From Xestospongia muta (Eukaryota > Porifera > Demospongiae > Haplosclerida > Petrosiidae), in the NCBI GenBank assembly GCA_963693285.1, contig OY848918.1, forward strand, positions 6,825,876 through 6,889,875: 64,000 bases of DNA. Direction: 5' to 3'. Within the stretch, counting starts at the first letter, position 1; every line of letters begins with the position of its first letter. Positions 29,301-46,319 of the stretch are shown here, piece by piece. The translations under genes were made by a program, and so were the position numbers. The notes under the pieces are model-generated. The model was not told the DNA's origin. It was given only the letters and a program-made list of their open reading frames with translations, and did not search any database.

Positions 29301-30053
29301 CTTGCTATAATGTACAATTATAATTATAAATGTACTTATTAAAATATATACTTAATTTTCACAAAACTACTATAAAATATAACAAAACACAATTGACTTA
29401 ACAATATACACATAATAACATGAAGTACTTTAAAATTATTAGTATAAAAACTTTATCATATAAATTTTATTTTTTACCATAGCTATAACATCTAATCTTC
29501 CACAAAAATCAGGTATGTTCTTATTACACATAAACAATAGTAAAATTGATCAGTATTATTTTTGTATAGTCACTATTAGTATTTCTATGTCACCAACAAC
29601 TGTATTTTCTAAATCAGGTAAATGTGATTAATATTTGTATATGTACAGTTCATTATTTTCTTTATAGATTCTTTTAATCCTCTTTCTACCACTGTTTTAG
29701 CAGTCACTATTAGTGTATTAATAGGATTAGTAATTATTGTTGCAGCTGTAGTACTAATATTGATTCGTTGCTACCTAAAGTTCAAATTAAAAGGTCGTCT
29801 TTTCTCTAATGTTCAAACATCAGATATGAAACGCACAATAACGACCAGTGAGAATGTGATACCATTGACCCAAGTTGATACAACATCCAAAACTATACCA
29901 GCTATTCCTTTTCAATCAAATGGAATAGATGATTATACCAGACCAAACAGTGACACTATATAATCATCAATGCTATATACCAGTTGAATTAAATATAAAT
30001 ATTACTTATAATAGTGTGACTAAAAAGACAACAAATTATGTTAGTGTGTTATA
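26394..30053 (+). pseudogene. P4: decayed P-family gene
   Basis: Exon homologues: about 26394-26443, 26498-26814, 26871-27171, 28182-28267 (4b type), 28422-28659, 28963-29283, 29483-29512, 29570-29617, 29668-29963 with a decayed tail to 30053. The start ATG of the family is ATA here (IWRVITLVLF). Exon 2 has a 2-bp insertion and exon 3 a 7-bp insertion, both shifting the frame. Exons 4 to 8 are clean. The tail lost its first tyrosine motifs by deletion, TYETI became TSKTI, and a stop follows SDTI at 29963; beyond it the remains of the last two motifs can still be read. It is clearly non-functional as a full receptor. Intron 3 is the P1 type. Confidence 0.85.
28388..28421 (+). repeat. Short (CT)n polypyrimidine tract, P4 intron 4
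   Basis: About 10 CT units, then T-rich sequence and the acceptor TAG. Confidence 0.8.
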
Positions 30054-30900
30054 ATTACTACAGCTAATTTTTATAATGGCAAGACCATTATTTTAAAAGA
30101 TTAATGTCTAATATAATAATTTTTAAAAAATAAATACTCTCAACCACACTTAAATCTAATATCTTCCTAATATATTTCACATGTAATTTCTGATGGAAAA
30201 AGCATAATTATTGAATCTAATTGTACCAGACACATGTGTCTAGCTTGATCCAAGTGTTGTAACTGTATTGAAGGAACTTATCAAACCAGTAATAGAAGTT
30301 ATAATGTCACTAGAGCAATGTCTGGAACGACTGCTAATAAATTTTGTGAAAAATGTCAATGTATGAGCCAGTAATTGTTTGTCACTATAGGAACTTTGCA
30401 ATTGCCACTCCCACTTAATACTAATGTACTTGTATCAGTAATGATTTTCATGTACTTATATTTTAGATATTTGATCACATTTCATATCACTGTAGTTACA
30501 ATAACAATTCTTGTCACATATTTAGCAAAGATATATGTAATCATGCAAAGATAAACTGATCAACGCTTTATCACAGTGAATTAGCATGGTGAATCAGCAA
30601 ATTTCGAGTAGGTGTTTAACCTCATCCACTTAGACCCACTTACCGAGCTACCAACTTCCGGTAGTTCTCTGAACGAACACTATATGCACAGTCTACCAGA
30701 CCCTTCATACCCGCAGGGGGGAGGGGCTGGCTACGCGAGACTAGGTCCTTATTAAGTAAAGACAAAAATAGTTCTCAAAAATGTTGCTAAAGTCTATAAA
30801 AACTGTAATAATGTATTAATTGTACTAGTAAAACAAGGGAGATTATTATGCTTTTAAAAAAATAATACAGCATCTAAGAGTAGTAATATTAATGTCACTC
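30054..30900. other. P4 3' flank and unique GC-rich island
   Basis: The FN3 relic block lies at about 30227-30400. 30590-30750 is markedly richer in G and C than the rest of the window, with CpG-containing stretches (ctacgcgagac, gcaggggggaggggctgg) and no open frame or relative elsewhere in the window. It may be a mobile-element remnant; not identified. Confidence 0.4.
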
Positions 30901-31620
30901 AAGGGGCTATATAGTTAACTTCAGTACTATAGTACTCCAATACTATAGTGTTGCTGGGAGTAAATATTATTGTAGTTCTAATATAAATTAGAATTATTTG
31001 TATATATTGCTCATTCAAAGGTGCCATATCAACATAGTACTATTGTAAAATGCTTGCCAACCATACAAATGATACTTTCCTCGTTTTGTCTTGTATACAT
31101 TAACTTTTAAATTTTTATTTTTAAATTTACTGTTTTAAAATTGTTCTTGTTTTATTGTTTTGATTAGATCTATTTCCTTTAGTGTGTACATCATAGTACA
31201 TATGTTGGACAGCACCAGTTACTCCTGCCTTTTGTAATCCTCAAAATGAGTAAAGTCAAGTTAGCTCTTCTCCTTCTAACAGTATATTACCAGTATATGT
31301 ATGTGTTAGAAGACAAATGATAACACTGCTGATATGTTATTTAATAGTACTGGTTTTAGAAATGTATGTTCACTTGTCTTACATGGAATTAGTTGTTGGA
31401 GACAATATATATACTGACTGAGCTCAAGCTCTATTGTGTATGGCAACATTTTGTACATAACATGATTGGCAGATCACCAATAATATGAAGTAGTCTATGT
31501 ATCTAAATTTCATAAGGGAATACAAGGGATAGATATTGCATAAAATTTATCAACAACAAAATAGAAATATAAAGACTATTTATATTGACCATTAATATAG
31601 TTTTATTGTATTGCATACTT
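30901..31620. promoter_or_regulatory. P5 upstream region
   Basis: The conserved P promoter block from about 30937 onward; no M gene upstream. Confidence 0.5.
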
Positions 31621-31629
31621 TATAAATAG
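31621..31629 (+). promoter_or_regulatory. TATA box of P5
   Basis: TATAAATAG, 42 bp upstream of the P5 ATG. Confidence 0.7.
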
Positions 31630-31662
31630 TAGTTATCAAGTGCCACTCCCACTTCAGAAATC

Positions 31663-35614
<3,952 letters not shown>

Positions 35615-35939
35615 TTACTACAGTTTATTTTTGTAATGACAAAACCATATTTTAATGATTGATGTCTAGTATAATAAAATTACTTTTTTAATAAGTGGTT
35701 GCAACCCCTAATATATATCTTTAATATATTTCTCATGTAATGGAAACATGAATGTGAATACCGGTATTGAGTTTAATAACATTTTCTATGCCAGACATAT
35801 GCATTTAGCTTGATCAAATTATTGTAAATGTCAGAGGAACTTGTCAAACCAGTAATACAAGTTATTATGTGACTGGACTGATGTTTGGAGTGACTGCTAA
35901 TAATTTAGTGGAAAATATCGGTGTACAGGTCCAGTAGTA

Positions 35940-37223
35940 AGAGAACTATATCATCACTGTGACTCCATTAGATGGTATAGTGATCCATGGGATATTGATA
36001 CTACAGACAGTAGTCCTAGTTATACTGTCACTGGATTAATGTTTGGTCAGAGTTATAATTTTAGTGTAAGTGCTGAAAACTGTGTTGAACTAGGAGAAGA
36101 TAGTAATATTGTTAGTGCTACTTTACCAGGAGAAGGTATATTACGAAGTTCATATTTGTTATTATTACAATTATCACTTAGTACCACCTTCTGTTGATGT
36201 AAATGTATGTCTGAACTATAACAATGACATGACAAAACTGGCTTTGTCCTGGATTTTACGTTAGATAAATAATATATGATTGTTATTAAATATTTTTAGC
36301 TATGTCCAGTGATGATTATCAATACTGATAAAATACCACCTATTGATAATTACACTATATCGATAAATAACACTATCATAATTGATGAGGTCATTTCAAT
36401 GTGTAACTACAGTCAGTCAGTCAGTGAAAGGGTCTACACAGTAAGTGTTACCGCTAATAATATTGTTGGATCAAATATGAAGACATCAGTGGACATTTGT
36501 GAGTGGTTGCAATATATAAATTTTCAAGCTTTTAATTCTCATTACTAGATGCTAAATGGTTGCAGAAGTGTTATCTCACAAATGTTGATGCAACTAATTT
36601 ACAAGCTGAAATTATACAAACAACAGCTGTTTGTGTACATTCAGTAAATCTCAACATTCAGTTGCTTTATGATATCAACAACATTCGACTTATTATCACA
36701 AAACCATATATGACAAATGCTACAGATAGCTTCATATTATTACTATTACAACCAAATTCAACTGTATCATACACAATACAAGTCATTAATACTGTTGGCA
36801 ATATTGTGGGGAATGCCATTACTGATAGTTTTGTGGTTCCATAGTCAAATCCACAATAGATATTCCCAACAGTCCAGGTATATGTGTGGATTAGTAGTTA
36901 TGCATTGTTGTGATGATAATTGCTGTATAGGCTTATCAAATTCTGCTGTAAGTGGCATTACATTTGCTGTTAGTGTTCCTATTACAGCTGTAGTAACAGC
37001 TATAATATCCTGTCTTATTACATACTACTGTTGTGTTAAGTCTAAAGAAGGTTACTTACCATCACCCACTGATCCTCCTGCTCTATATAAGACTCCAGTA
37101 TCTACTAGTGGTGTGTCATCACTTGAGATGAAAGATAATATGGCTTATGGTCATGTGACCATTGGTACTAGTGGGAATATACACAGTACATCAACTGTTT
37201 ATGAAACAGTACAAATAACTTAA
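35940..37223 (+). pseudogene. F: headless M/G-type receptor relic
   Basis: Remaining exons: partial FN3 to 36135 (SYTVTGLMFGQSYNFSVSAE), exon from 36182 (VPPSVDVNVCLNY) with a lost donor, 36300-36498 (second half of FN3-2), an exon from 36549 (FN3-3) and 36931-37223 (membrane helix and tail, DNMAYGHV, TVYETVQIT). No signal peptide or Ig exon is present. FN3-3 has a 2-bp insertion creating a stop (VVP then TAG). The helix and tail exon is still open. Confidence 0.75.
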
Positions 37224-37826
37224 TTACTCTTCTTTATCATCGTTATCATTGTTGCTTTTAAGGTTGCTACTAGTACTAGATAAAACAATCAGTAGTTAAT
37301 GTATTTGTTTGCTGATGTTATTTCCATTTTATAAGAGGTTAAAACTTTTATATCAGATCAACAATTATTATAATGGGATTTACAGCCATTACATTTGATA
37401 CTCTGTTGGCACTGCGGTAGTGACACTAAATAAGAAAACTGTTTCACACTGCATATTAATATATTAGTCTCTAGTCAATTTAATGTCAAATGTACAGCTA
37501 AAATTCAGCATTTCTTAGGCAACAATATGAATTGTGACATCACAAAATATAACATGACATTACAGTCCATTTATTGATGAGAGTTATTGAGAATGTATGT
37601 ATTCACTGCACAACAGTACTATTTATGTATGCTCATAATTAATAAATTTGAAAAAGACCAATAATCAATTCTTTTAGAGCTACAAATACAATATAATACA
37701 ATAACGCGAATTACTTATACAATAACGCGAATCACTTAAATTGAGAAAGCGAAAAGTATACGGAAGTGCGTGAGACATCACTCAGTTACGTTTTTGAGTG
37801 GGTGTGGATATTTTAAAACTTACAAA
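37224..37826. promoter_or_regulatory. G upstream region
   Basis: AT-rich spacer. The last 120 bp before the G start is nearly identical to that before G2 and contains a repeated acaataacgcgaat motif (about 37699-37736) and gtgggtgtgg near 37798. Likely promoter; no TATAAATAG. Confidence 0.5.
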
Positions 37827-39864
37827 ATGCTTATCTCCTTCTTTCTTCTTGTACTAACGATATCAGATATATGTCTATCATCATCTGTTATATCAGGAGG
37901 TCCTTACTGTACTCCATCAGGACAAGGTAGTAGCTACGCTGTACCTGGTACGAATATCACTGTGAACTGTTCAGTTGTTAATCAAAATTTTCGACTGAAT
38001 GTTCTATTTTGGTATGTTCCATCATATGGTGTACAAATTATTCATGTAAACGATTACCCTAATGATGTACAGAGTGACTATGGTCATCCAGAGTTTGTAT
38101 CCACTATTATTGCCTCTAATTACACTTTTTTTGGTACATATACTATGGCAGCATCACTACAGTTTCCAGCAGTTAGTGATTTAGATGGAGATGTAGTGAG
38201 TTGTGATAATATTGAAGGTAATATAACAAGCTGTACGCTACAGATATTAAGTGAGTTCTAGTGTTATCATTAAACACAATGTTACCATGAACTATTTAGC
38301 TGTCCCTAGTCCACCTAATAACCTGATATGTACTAATATCACCTCCAACTCAATCACATTACAATGGAGTCCACCAACTGATAATGGAGGAACATCCATT
38401 TCTCATTACATTGTAACTTGGTCTCCTAATTCGGACATCAAAGTCACTGAAGACATGTCATTATCTATTACTGGTCTATCACCTAACACTGAATATATAT
38501 TTACTGTCAGTGCTAATAATTCTGTAGGAATTGGAAATGGTACCTCAACTAAATGTACAACACAAAGAGAATGTAAGAAGCAGTATTATATTCTAACATA
38601 TTGTTTTTATTTTCTTATAATTCATTAGTTCTCCCTAGAGTCAGTATAGTTAATGTATGTTTGGATTGGAATATAAATTATAATACTGTTCTGTCTATTA
38701 ATTATGTGGTAAAAATTATCATATATTATTTTATAATATTTCACTTATATAATTAATAATAGGATTGTCCTGTTATTATTACTAACACTGTCACTACACC
38801 TCCTGTTACTAACTACACTATATCAGTAGGACAGTCATTTATACAAAGTCTTGATAATGTATAGCTTGTTCTGGTTTGAGTCAACCAGTAACTGAAGGAG
38901 ACACTTACAATGTTAGTGTGTCGGTATTTAATATAATAGGAGCTAATACAACAAGAGCTGATCCATTTAGTAAGTGAACATGTTGTATTTACTAAATTAT
39001 CTGTTTGTTTATATAGTTGCTACTTGGTTACGAGATGTTAATGTAGTAGATGATAGTAATTCTTCAGCTAAAATACAATATACTACTGCAGACTGTGTAT
39101 CAGATGTTGAAAACTTATATATTGAATTAATTGTGAAGGATGGTTCTAATATTGTTAACTCTACTAGAGCACCATACTCACCAAATACAAGGGGTATCTT
39201 TACACTAGAATGTTTTCAATTACAACCAAGTACTACATTGTCTTATACTGCACAAGTAATGTATGTAACTACTGTTGGAACAGCTGCTATTGGTAGTTTT
39301 ATAGTCACATCAACAATAAGAACAACGCCTTTAACATTAGGTATCATATCATTTCTAATCTAGCATTATTCCTTTTATTCAGCAATATTTACTTCAGATT
39401 TTATATAGTATACATTGAAAAAATTATAATTCATTTGAAAGTTATAATGTCACTTTCATTTTTAGCTACAACAAAGTTTCTCTCTTCTCTGTTACCTAAT
39501 CCTAGTGATGATTCTACTGTTAACTGTATGTATATAATAATTATTGTATTAATAATAAATTGAGTTGCTAATAGGTTCTGACTCAGTTCGTATAGCAGTA
39601 GGCATTAGTATACCTATAACTGCTATAGTGACAGCTGTAATAACAGCTATTATGTCATCACTAGTCACATCTTACTGCTGTGTCAAGTCTAAAGGAAGTT
39701 ATTCTTCTTCAGCTACTAGTCCTTCAGCTCTGTATGAGACTCCAGTATCTATTAGCGGTATGTCATCACTTGAGATGAAAGATAATATGGCTTATGGTCA
39801 TGTGACCATTGACAGTAGGAAAATACCCACTACATCAGCTGTTTATGAAACTGTTACTATATAA
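37827..39864 (+). pseudogene. G: Ig/FN3 receptor with a 1-bp deletion
   Basis: Exons as in G2: 37827-38250 (signal peptide MLISFFLLVLTISDICLSS and Ig-like domain), 38300-38572 (FN3-1, LQWSPPTDNGG), 38629-38708, 38763-38969, 39017-39340, 39466-39525, 39575-39864 (helix and tail, DNMAYGHV, VYETVTI). Exon 4 is 207 nt instead of 208: after FIQSLD one base is missing relative to G2 and a TAG follows two codons later, truncating the protein in FN3-2. Everything else is open, so this is either a very recent pseudogene or an assembly error. The GTG at 37770 upstream is not needed; the ATG at 37827 begins a good signal peptide. Confidence 0.82.
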
Positions 39865-41226
39865 TATTTTTAATGTTTTTGTTGTTATTCGATAACAATG
39901 TATACTTTGATGTAGTTGATATTATGTTAGTTCATGTTATTTTTATGTATGTATTACCTAGAATTTACTACATTTATTTCAATAATAGAAAAAGATGAAT
40001 TTCATGATATTCAATTATTTAAGCCAGTTAGTTGAAATTGAAAATATTAATTTTAATTACTTAATGCACTAAGCTGCTACATTAATAGGCAATATATCGA
40101 GCTCTCTACAAGAACCAATCACATCTATCAGTTGGTGAAATAAAATTCTTATAATCAGAGTCCTTTTTACTTTGAAAAATGATCAATATAGTTTTCTTCC
40201 AAAATTTGCCCTAATGTATAAATTGTACAGAATACATCATAAACTAGATGTTTGTTGTTTTTCATTAGTTATTATGGATATATATATATCTAATTGTATT
40301 ATAAACTTTATTGTGATGAAGACATAGTTGAACAAATATCTCATATATATCATACTGGTTACTGTATTCACTACAATAGCATTCAATTGGAAGTGTCTAT
40401 AGAAAACATTAGTCAACAAGTACAATGGGTCATTGCTGTTGTTTTCAAACAGATTGAATTATATGGCTGACGTTGCACACCATTATAATGTGTCTGATAT
40501 AGCTATCATTGCTAGTTAACCCATACCTGTTCACAAAACTATAATATGGTAACCTCCACCTCTTACACTATGATAAACACTTGTCACATCTGTATAGGAC
40601 AGTAGTGGTTTTGGAATGTTTGAAACCATGACATCATCCTTACATATAACGCATATTGGACAGTAATGATTTTATATTTCAACTCTATATATGTTGAATA
40701 CATTATGGGGTTTATGATGTTTGCATGACTAAATTCTATGTTATCAGTAAGTAATATTAATGTGCTCTCTGCTCCATGATTCTAGTATGTATTGTAAGCA
40801 ATGGACTCTGTAATTGATGTACATGCTTGAGTGAATATTGATACAGTGTAATATGTTTTATACTACATGTATGTAACATATGTCTGCAAGGAAGTGTACA
40901 TTTGTCACAGTTTTCTTTGGTTGTTATCATAATTTGACACATAGCAGCTGTGACAGGAAATCTATCAGTACTGTAGTCAATAGTCACATATTGGTTAGAA
41001 AATTTTCCCCTGTTTTAACTAACAGTTGTCTTATGAGGTAAAAATGAGCTAACAAAATAAGTCAATATATCAAAACTACTTTGGAAAAGAACTTCACAAA
41101 TAATTAGATATGTAAAATAAATTTGTTAAGATATATCCTCTGTTAACAATAGTAGTTACAGAATTGTAGACATATCATGTTCAGTAAAACAATCCATTTA
41201 GTATATAAACACAGACTTGTTGACAT
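39865..41226. other. Spacer between G and N1
   Basis: No exon recognised. Largely colinear with 59602-61709 of the second block, which has an extra hairpin element. Both genes end here (convergent), so it holds both 3' ends. Confidence 0.5.
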
Positions 41227-42312
41227 TCATTTTCCTATAGGTCCATAAGCTGGATTAGTAGTAAGAGGTATTGGACCAATAATGTCTGGATTTTGTACCT
41301 CTTCATACCAACCTGTTCAACTGGTTTGACTGGTTCTTTTCTTGCCAATCCGCTTCTTTTGATGTATATATAAACAAACAATAATGTTAGTACTATAATT
41401 GTAACAGTAGCAGCTGTTGTTAATGAACTAGAAGTATCTATATAGAAATGAAAAGACTAACAGTACATGTTATATTCATCTACTCACATACCTCCAAGAC
41501 ATGACAGTGTTGGTGATGTAATAATAACAAAATCACTGATTAGAATACCTAACAAGTAGAACAAACAATAATAAATGGGATACTGTACTGGATCATATCT
41601 TGCTTCTTTCAGGTGTGCACAATGTAACAGAAAGTGATGGAATATTTGTTGGAATAACTAAAAGATATAAAAATATATTTACCAAACAACAAAGTCAACA
41701 GACTTCACAAGATGTAAACTAACACGGAAAGAATATGGGAACACAAACCAAATACACATATACTATCAAGTATTGTCATTTGAAAGGTCTTAAATATGAT
41801 CAACCCTAATTTGAAATACTAGGATAAATACATACTATCATTATATACAGTATATCTAGAAAATTATTTGTGCTTTTATAGCGATTTCTATTTTGTGGTT
41901 ACAAATTTTTATAGTTGTAAGCAACCGCATTATAATGAAAGGTTTCAGATTCACTCACTCTCCATTATACTCATATATTAACTCTAGCATTAGCAAGCAA
42001 TCAGTAAGTAGTTGCAGCAAGTAAAGTAGATGTAGATATAATAGTTGTAGCTAAAACTGTGTAATATTAGAATATGATCTAAAATTCATACATATCACTA
42101 CATGTACTATTGTTTATATATTTATCTATATTTGTCACAGTAGCTGGTCCAAATCCTAAAGTATTATTAGCTTCTAGTTGTATAAAATAAGTAAAGTCCA
42201 CACTAGCTCCAGTGATAGTGAGAGTAGTAGTAGGAGTTGGTACAATGACAGTTATATTAATGTCATTGTTTGTGACATTATGAACTACTCTGTAATATTT
42301 CACATCAGGACA
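41227..42312 (-). pseudogene. N1: truncated copy of N2
   Basis: Homologues of N2 exons 5 (about 42128-42312, cut at its 5' side), 6, 7 and 8 (41227-41437). The exon 5 donor GT is changed to AT, the tail has a 1-bp loss near EEV (the tyrosine motif region), and exons 1 to 4 are absent. The break at 42312 joins M3 3' flank. Confidence 0.75.
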
Positions 42313-42480
42313 ATATTGTAAAATTACAATTATGTTAATTCATTTGGATAATTTTAATTAAAACATTAATTTTTACAGTTGATGCAGTAGTATCTACATG
42401 AACATAACAGTTGCAAATATAAATGAATAAACACACTGTAAATAAGAACAGTAAACTTATTTTGAAAATGGAAAGTCTAT

Positions 42481-45351
42481 TTAGAAAACAATATTGTCAT
42501 ACACAACTGTTCCATTGTGTATATTCCCACTAGTATCAATGGTCACATGACCATATGCTATATTATCTTTCATCTCAAGTGACCAATAGTAGGATCAGGT
42601 GGACCAGTAACTGAGGAAGAATATCTTTGGTTAGACTTGACACAGCAGTAATATGTGATAATACATGACACAATAGCTGTTATTACAGCTGTCACTATAG
42701 CAGTTATAGGTATACTAATACCTACTAGTAAGTGTAGGTGTGGCAGTACTGCTACATCACTTGATGTGTCTATTCAATAACAATGGAACACATTAAACAG
42801 TAATTATTATATTAAAATAATTTACAAATTGGGTGAGGGGAGTTTGTAACTTTTATGATCTGTGTTGTTGTTAGAAAGACATCTATGTTATAAACTGAAA
42901 TTAAATGATGAAAGTGTATATAATTTATCCAAATACCTTTATTGGTTGTATAGAATGTTTTGTTTAGTTCTACAATGGCTAGTTCATTTTGATCATATAT
43001 TGAAACATTATAAAAGTATACAGAGCTTGGATCTAAATTCTCAATAAAGAAAAGTTTACCACTAACATCTCCTGCTAAACAATAACTACTACTGCTATTG
43101 TGAGAGACATAATTGAGATCTGATGTTTTGTAGTATGATATTATCACTTGTACTCTATCACTACATGGACTGTTCCATGCAATTCTGATTCTTAGAAGTA
43201 TGAATGTTTCTCCAGTTAGTTCAATATCTGATGTTATCAAGATAAAGTTTCCTATAAAATATTATAAACAAAGTTTTAAAACATTCAACTCACTGATCAC
43301 TATGCTCGAAGCAATACTTGATCCAACAATGTTATTAGCTGAGACATTATCAGAATATTGTGTGTTATTAATAGTTTGAATTCCAAATGGAGAATCACTG
43401 GAAGGACAGTTGTCAAGAAAGAAGGTGTAGATACTATAACCAATAACATTAACAATGTAGTTAGTCACTGGTGGAGTATTAGCTTCAACTATGTTAGAAC
43501 ACTAACATGTGCTAAAGTAACAAAGACATAAGATTTCAAGGAACTTACATTCCAGTAGATATTAAGTAAATAGTTTCCACTGCTAACAGTAAAACATATT
43601 TCTATGTCTTGAATGAATCTAGGAACTACATTATCACAAATAATTATAATATAGTAACGTTAATTGATAGTATGCATGCACATACCTTCTCCAGGAATAT
43701 GAGCAATAATTGTATTACTCTCCTCTCCTACTCCCAGACAGTTATTAGCACTCACAGTAAAGTCATAACTATGACCAGAAATTAGTCCAGTGACAATATA
43801 ACTAGTACTATTGTCTGTAGTAGTAATGTTCCATGTACTATCTAATAATGTCACAGTACTAGTGATGATATAGTTCACTATAATACATCCTCCTGTATCA
43901 CTGGAGGATCAATCCATGATAAATTCAGTTGGTTAGTAAAAATGTATCGGTAATGGTAATGTTGAAAGAGAGGTTTGTTGGAGCGTTTGATTTGGCTAAT
44001 GATAAGTTCAAAGAAACATATCAAAACACACTAGATCACTATACTTACTTAACAATAGACCACTATACTTACTTAACACTAGACCACTATACTTACTTAA
44101 CACTATATCACTATACTTACTTAACTCTAGATCACTATACTTACTTAACACTAGATCACTATACTTACTTAACACTAGATCACTATACTTACTTAACACT
44201 AGATCACTATACTTACTTAACACTAGATCAATCACTATACTTACTTAACACTAGACCACTATACTTACTTAACACTATATCACTATACTTAACTTAACAC
44301 TAGATCACTATACTTACTTAACACTAGATCACTATACTTACTTAACACTAGATCACTATACTTACTTAACACTAGATCACTATACTTACTTAACACTAGA
44401 TCAATCACTATACTTACTTAACACTAGACCACTATACTTACTTAACACTATATCACTATACTTAACTTAACACTAGATCACTATACTTACTTAACAATAG
44501 ACCACTATACTTACTTAACACTAGACCACTATACTTACTTAACACTATATCACTATACTTACTTAACTCTAGATCACTATACTTACTTAACACTAGATCA
44601 CTATACTTACTTAACACTAGATCACTATACTTACTTAACACTAGATCACTATACTTACTTAACACTAGATCAATCACTATACTTACTTAACACTAGATCA
44701 CTATACTTACTTAACACTAGATCAATCACTATACTTACTTAACACTAGACCACTATACTTACTTAACACTATATCACTATACTTAACTTAACACTAGATC
44801 ACTATACTTACTTAACACTAGATCACTATACTTACTTAACACTAGATCACTATACTTACTTAACACTAGATCACTATACTTACTTAACACTAGTAGTGTA
44901 CACATGTCATTGGGTCCTGGAACATTATCTTGACATTCAATCGTTTCATTGTCTAAATCTTCACTTGCAATAAAGATCAAATTACCACTGATAGTTTTAA
45001 CAATGTCATTAACTGAAGTAACTTGAGCAGAAAAGAGAGCATTATTCACAATTTGTGAAGACGATGAAAGTGTAATATTAGTAGTGACTCCACCACTTGG
45101 TACAAGCCAATGTAATTTACTATCACCTAAAGCTACACCAGGCTTTTCTACATTACAAAGTAGTGTTACAGTAAGACCAGGACTTAAATGTACTCCTCCA
45201 TTGTCCTCACTGCAGTAATCAGCTTTGTTAGTGATATCAACAGCACTATGAACTACTGTACAAGATGAATTAAAGTAAATTCAACACATCTACTAGCACA
45301 CACACACTTACCTGAAAATATCAGTATCGATAAATAAACCACCAAATTCAT
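42481..45351 (-). pseudogene. M3: Ig/FN3 receptor with a giant donor array, inactivated
   Basis: Exons: 45312-45351 signal peptide (MNLVVYLSILIFS); 44884-45255 Ig-like, intact at 372 nt; 43686-43995 FN3-1; 43549-43625 and 43294-43501 FN3-2; 42937-43251 FN3-3; 42481-42769 helix and tail. Exon 3 is 310 nt instead of 309: one A is missing from a run near 43940 and 2 bp are added near 43913, giving a TGA after TDTFLLTN. A 7-bp deletion in the tail exon also removes the frame before DNIAYG. Head-to-head with P6. Confidence 0.82.
44026..44883 (-). repeat. Splice-donor minisatellite in M3 intron 2, about 35 units with higher-order structure
   Basis: About 35 copies of the 24-bp unit. Two variant types are interspersed: a +4 form with an extra atca, and a +1 form (cttaacttaac) that turns GTAAGT into GTTAAG on the minus strand. 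A composite block at 44026-44300 recurs at about 44462-44780, so the array grew by multi-unit duplications. The units next to exon 2 are clean and in frame; distal ones would change frame. Confidence 0.92.
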
Positions 45352-45382
45352 TCTTACTTGCAAGCATTAGTCTCAGAGATTC

Positions 45383-45421
45383 AGCCACTCCCTAAAATTT
45401 AATTTTCTAGAGGGAGTGGCT
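45383..45421. promoter_or_regulatory. Inverted repeat upstream of the M3 start
   Basis: AGCCACTCCCT at 45383-45393 and AGGGAGTGGCT at 45411-45421, conserved with M1 and M2. Confidence 0.6.
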
Positions 45422-45937
45422 GGTTTGAGTTTATCAAATTACTTCAATAATACTAATTACGCTAATTTGACCATTATTATGACTAAGCAGGAGAATTCCT
45501 GAGCCTGAATTGCTGCAACATTTGATTATGACAATACATAATACGTTATAGATTGAACGACTTCAGAGTACAATGAAATGCCAGTACTATAGTGTTACTG
45601 GAAGTATATTATTGTAGTTCTAATATAAATTAGAATTTTTTGTATATATTGCTCATACTAAGTTGCCATATCAACATAGTACTATTGTAAAATGCTTGCC
45701 AACCATACAAACGATAGTTTCCTCACTTTTGTCTTTAAATTTTTAATTGTAAGTTTACTGTTTTAAAATTGTTCTTGTTTTATTGTTTTTGATTAGATTT
45801 ATTTCCTTTAATGTGTACATCATAGTAAACATGTTGGAGACCACCTGTTACTCCTGCCTTTTTTAATTCTCAAAATGAGTAAAGTCATTAGAAAAGAAGT
45901 TAATTCTTCTCCTTGTAATATAACAGTACATTACCAG

Positions 45938-45971
<34 letters not shown>

Positions 45972-46310
45972 TATAATATGTATGTATGTGTTGGAAGACA
46001 AATGATAATATATATTGCTGATATGTTATTTAATAGAACTGGTTTTAGAAAATGTATGTTCACTTGTCTTACATGGAACTAGTTGTCAGAGACAATATAT
46101 ATACTGACTGATCTCAACCTCTATTGTGTATGACATCATTTTGTACATAACATGATTGGTAGACACCAATAATGTAAAGTAGTCTATGTACCAAAATCCC
46201 ATAAGGGAATAGAAAGGATAAGTAATGCATAAACTTTGTCAACAACAAAATAGAAATAAAATGACTATTTACATTGACTATTAATATTGTCTTTATTCTA
46301 TTGCATGGTT
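45422..46310. promoter_or_regulatory. Divergent M3/P6 intergenic region
   Basis: Third copy of the conserved 1-kb head-to-head region, with a moderate TA repeat at about 45938-45976. No coding exon. Confidence 0.55.
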
Positions 46311-46319
46311 TATAAATAG
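46311..46319 (+). promoter_or_regulatory. TATA box of P6
   Basis: TATAAATAG, 42 bp upstream of the P6 ATG. Confidence 0.7.

Larger units (their letters stand above)
35615..42312. repeat. Segmental duplication copy 1 (F-G-N1)
   Basis: The order P 3' flank, F relic, G gene, long 3' spacer and N gene is repeated at about 54331-62840 with F2, G2 and N2, including the non-coding spacers (for example 39870-41220 against 59600-61700). Copy 1 ends inside N1 exon 5, where M3 3' flank begins. Confidence 0.8.

Noticed and set aside
37770..37826. Upstream extension of the G reading frame from GTG
   Set aside because: The ATG at 37827 begins a typical signal peptide and the upstream stretch is promoter-like and not ATG-initiated; the same holds at 57533 for G2.
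44026..44893. CRISPR-like regular repeat array
   Set aside because: The units are contiguous with no unique spacers and the genome is eukaryotic; it is a minisatellite.
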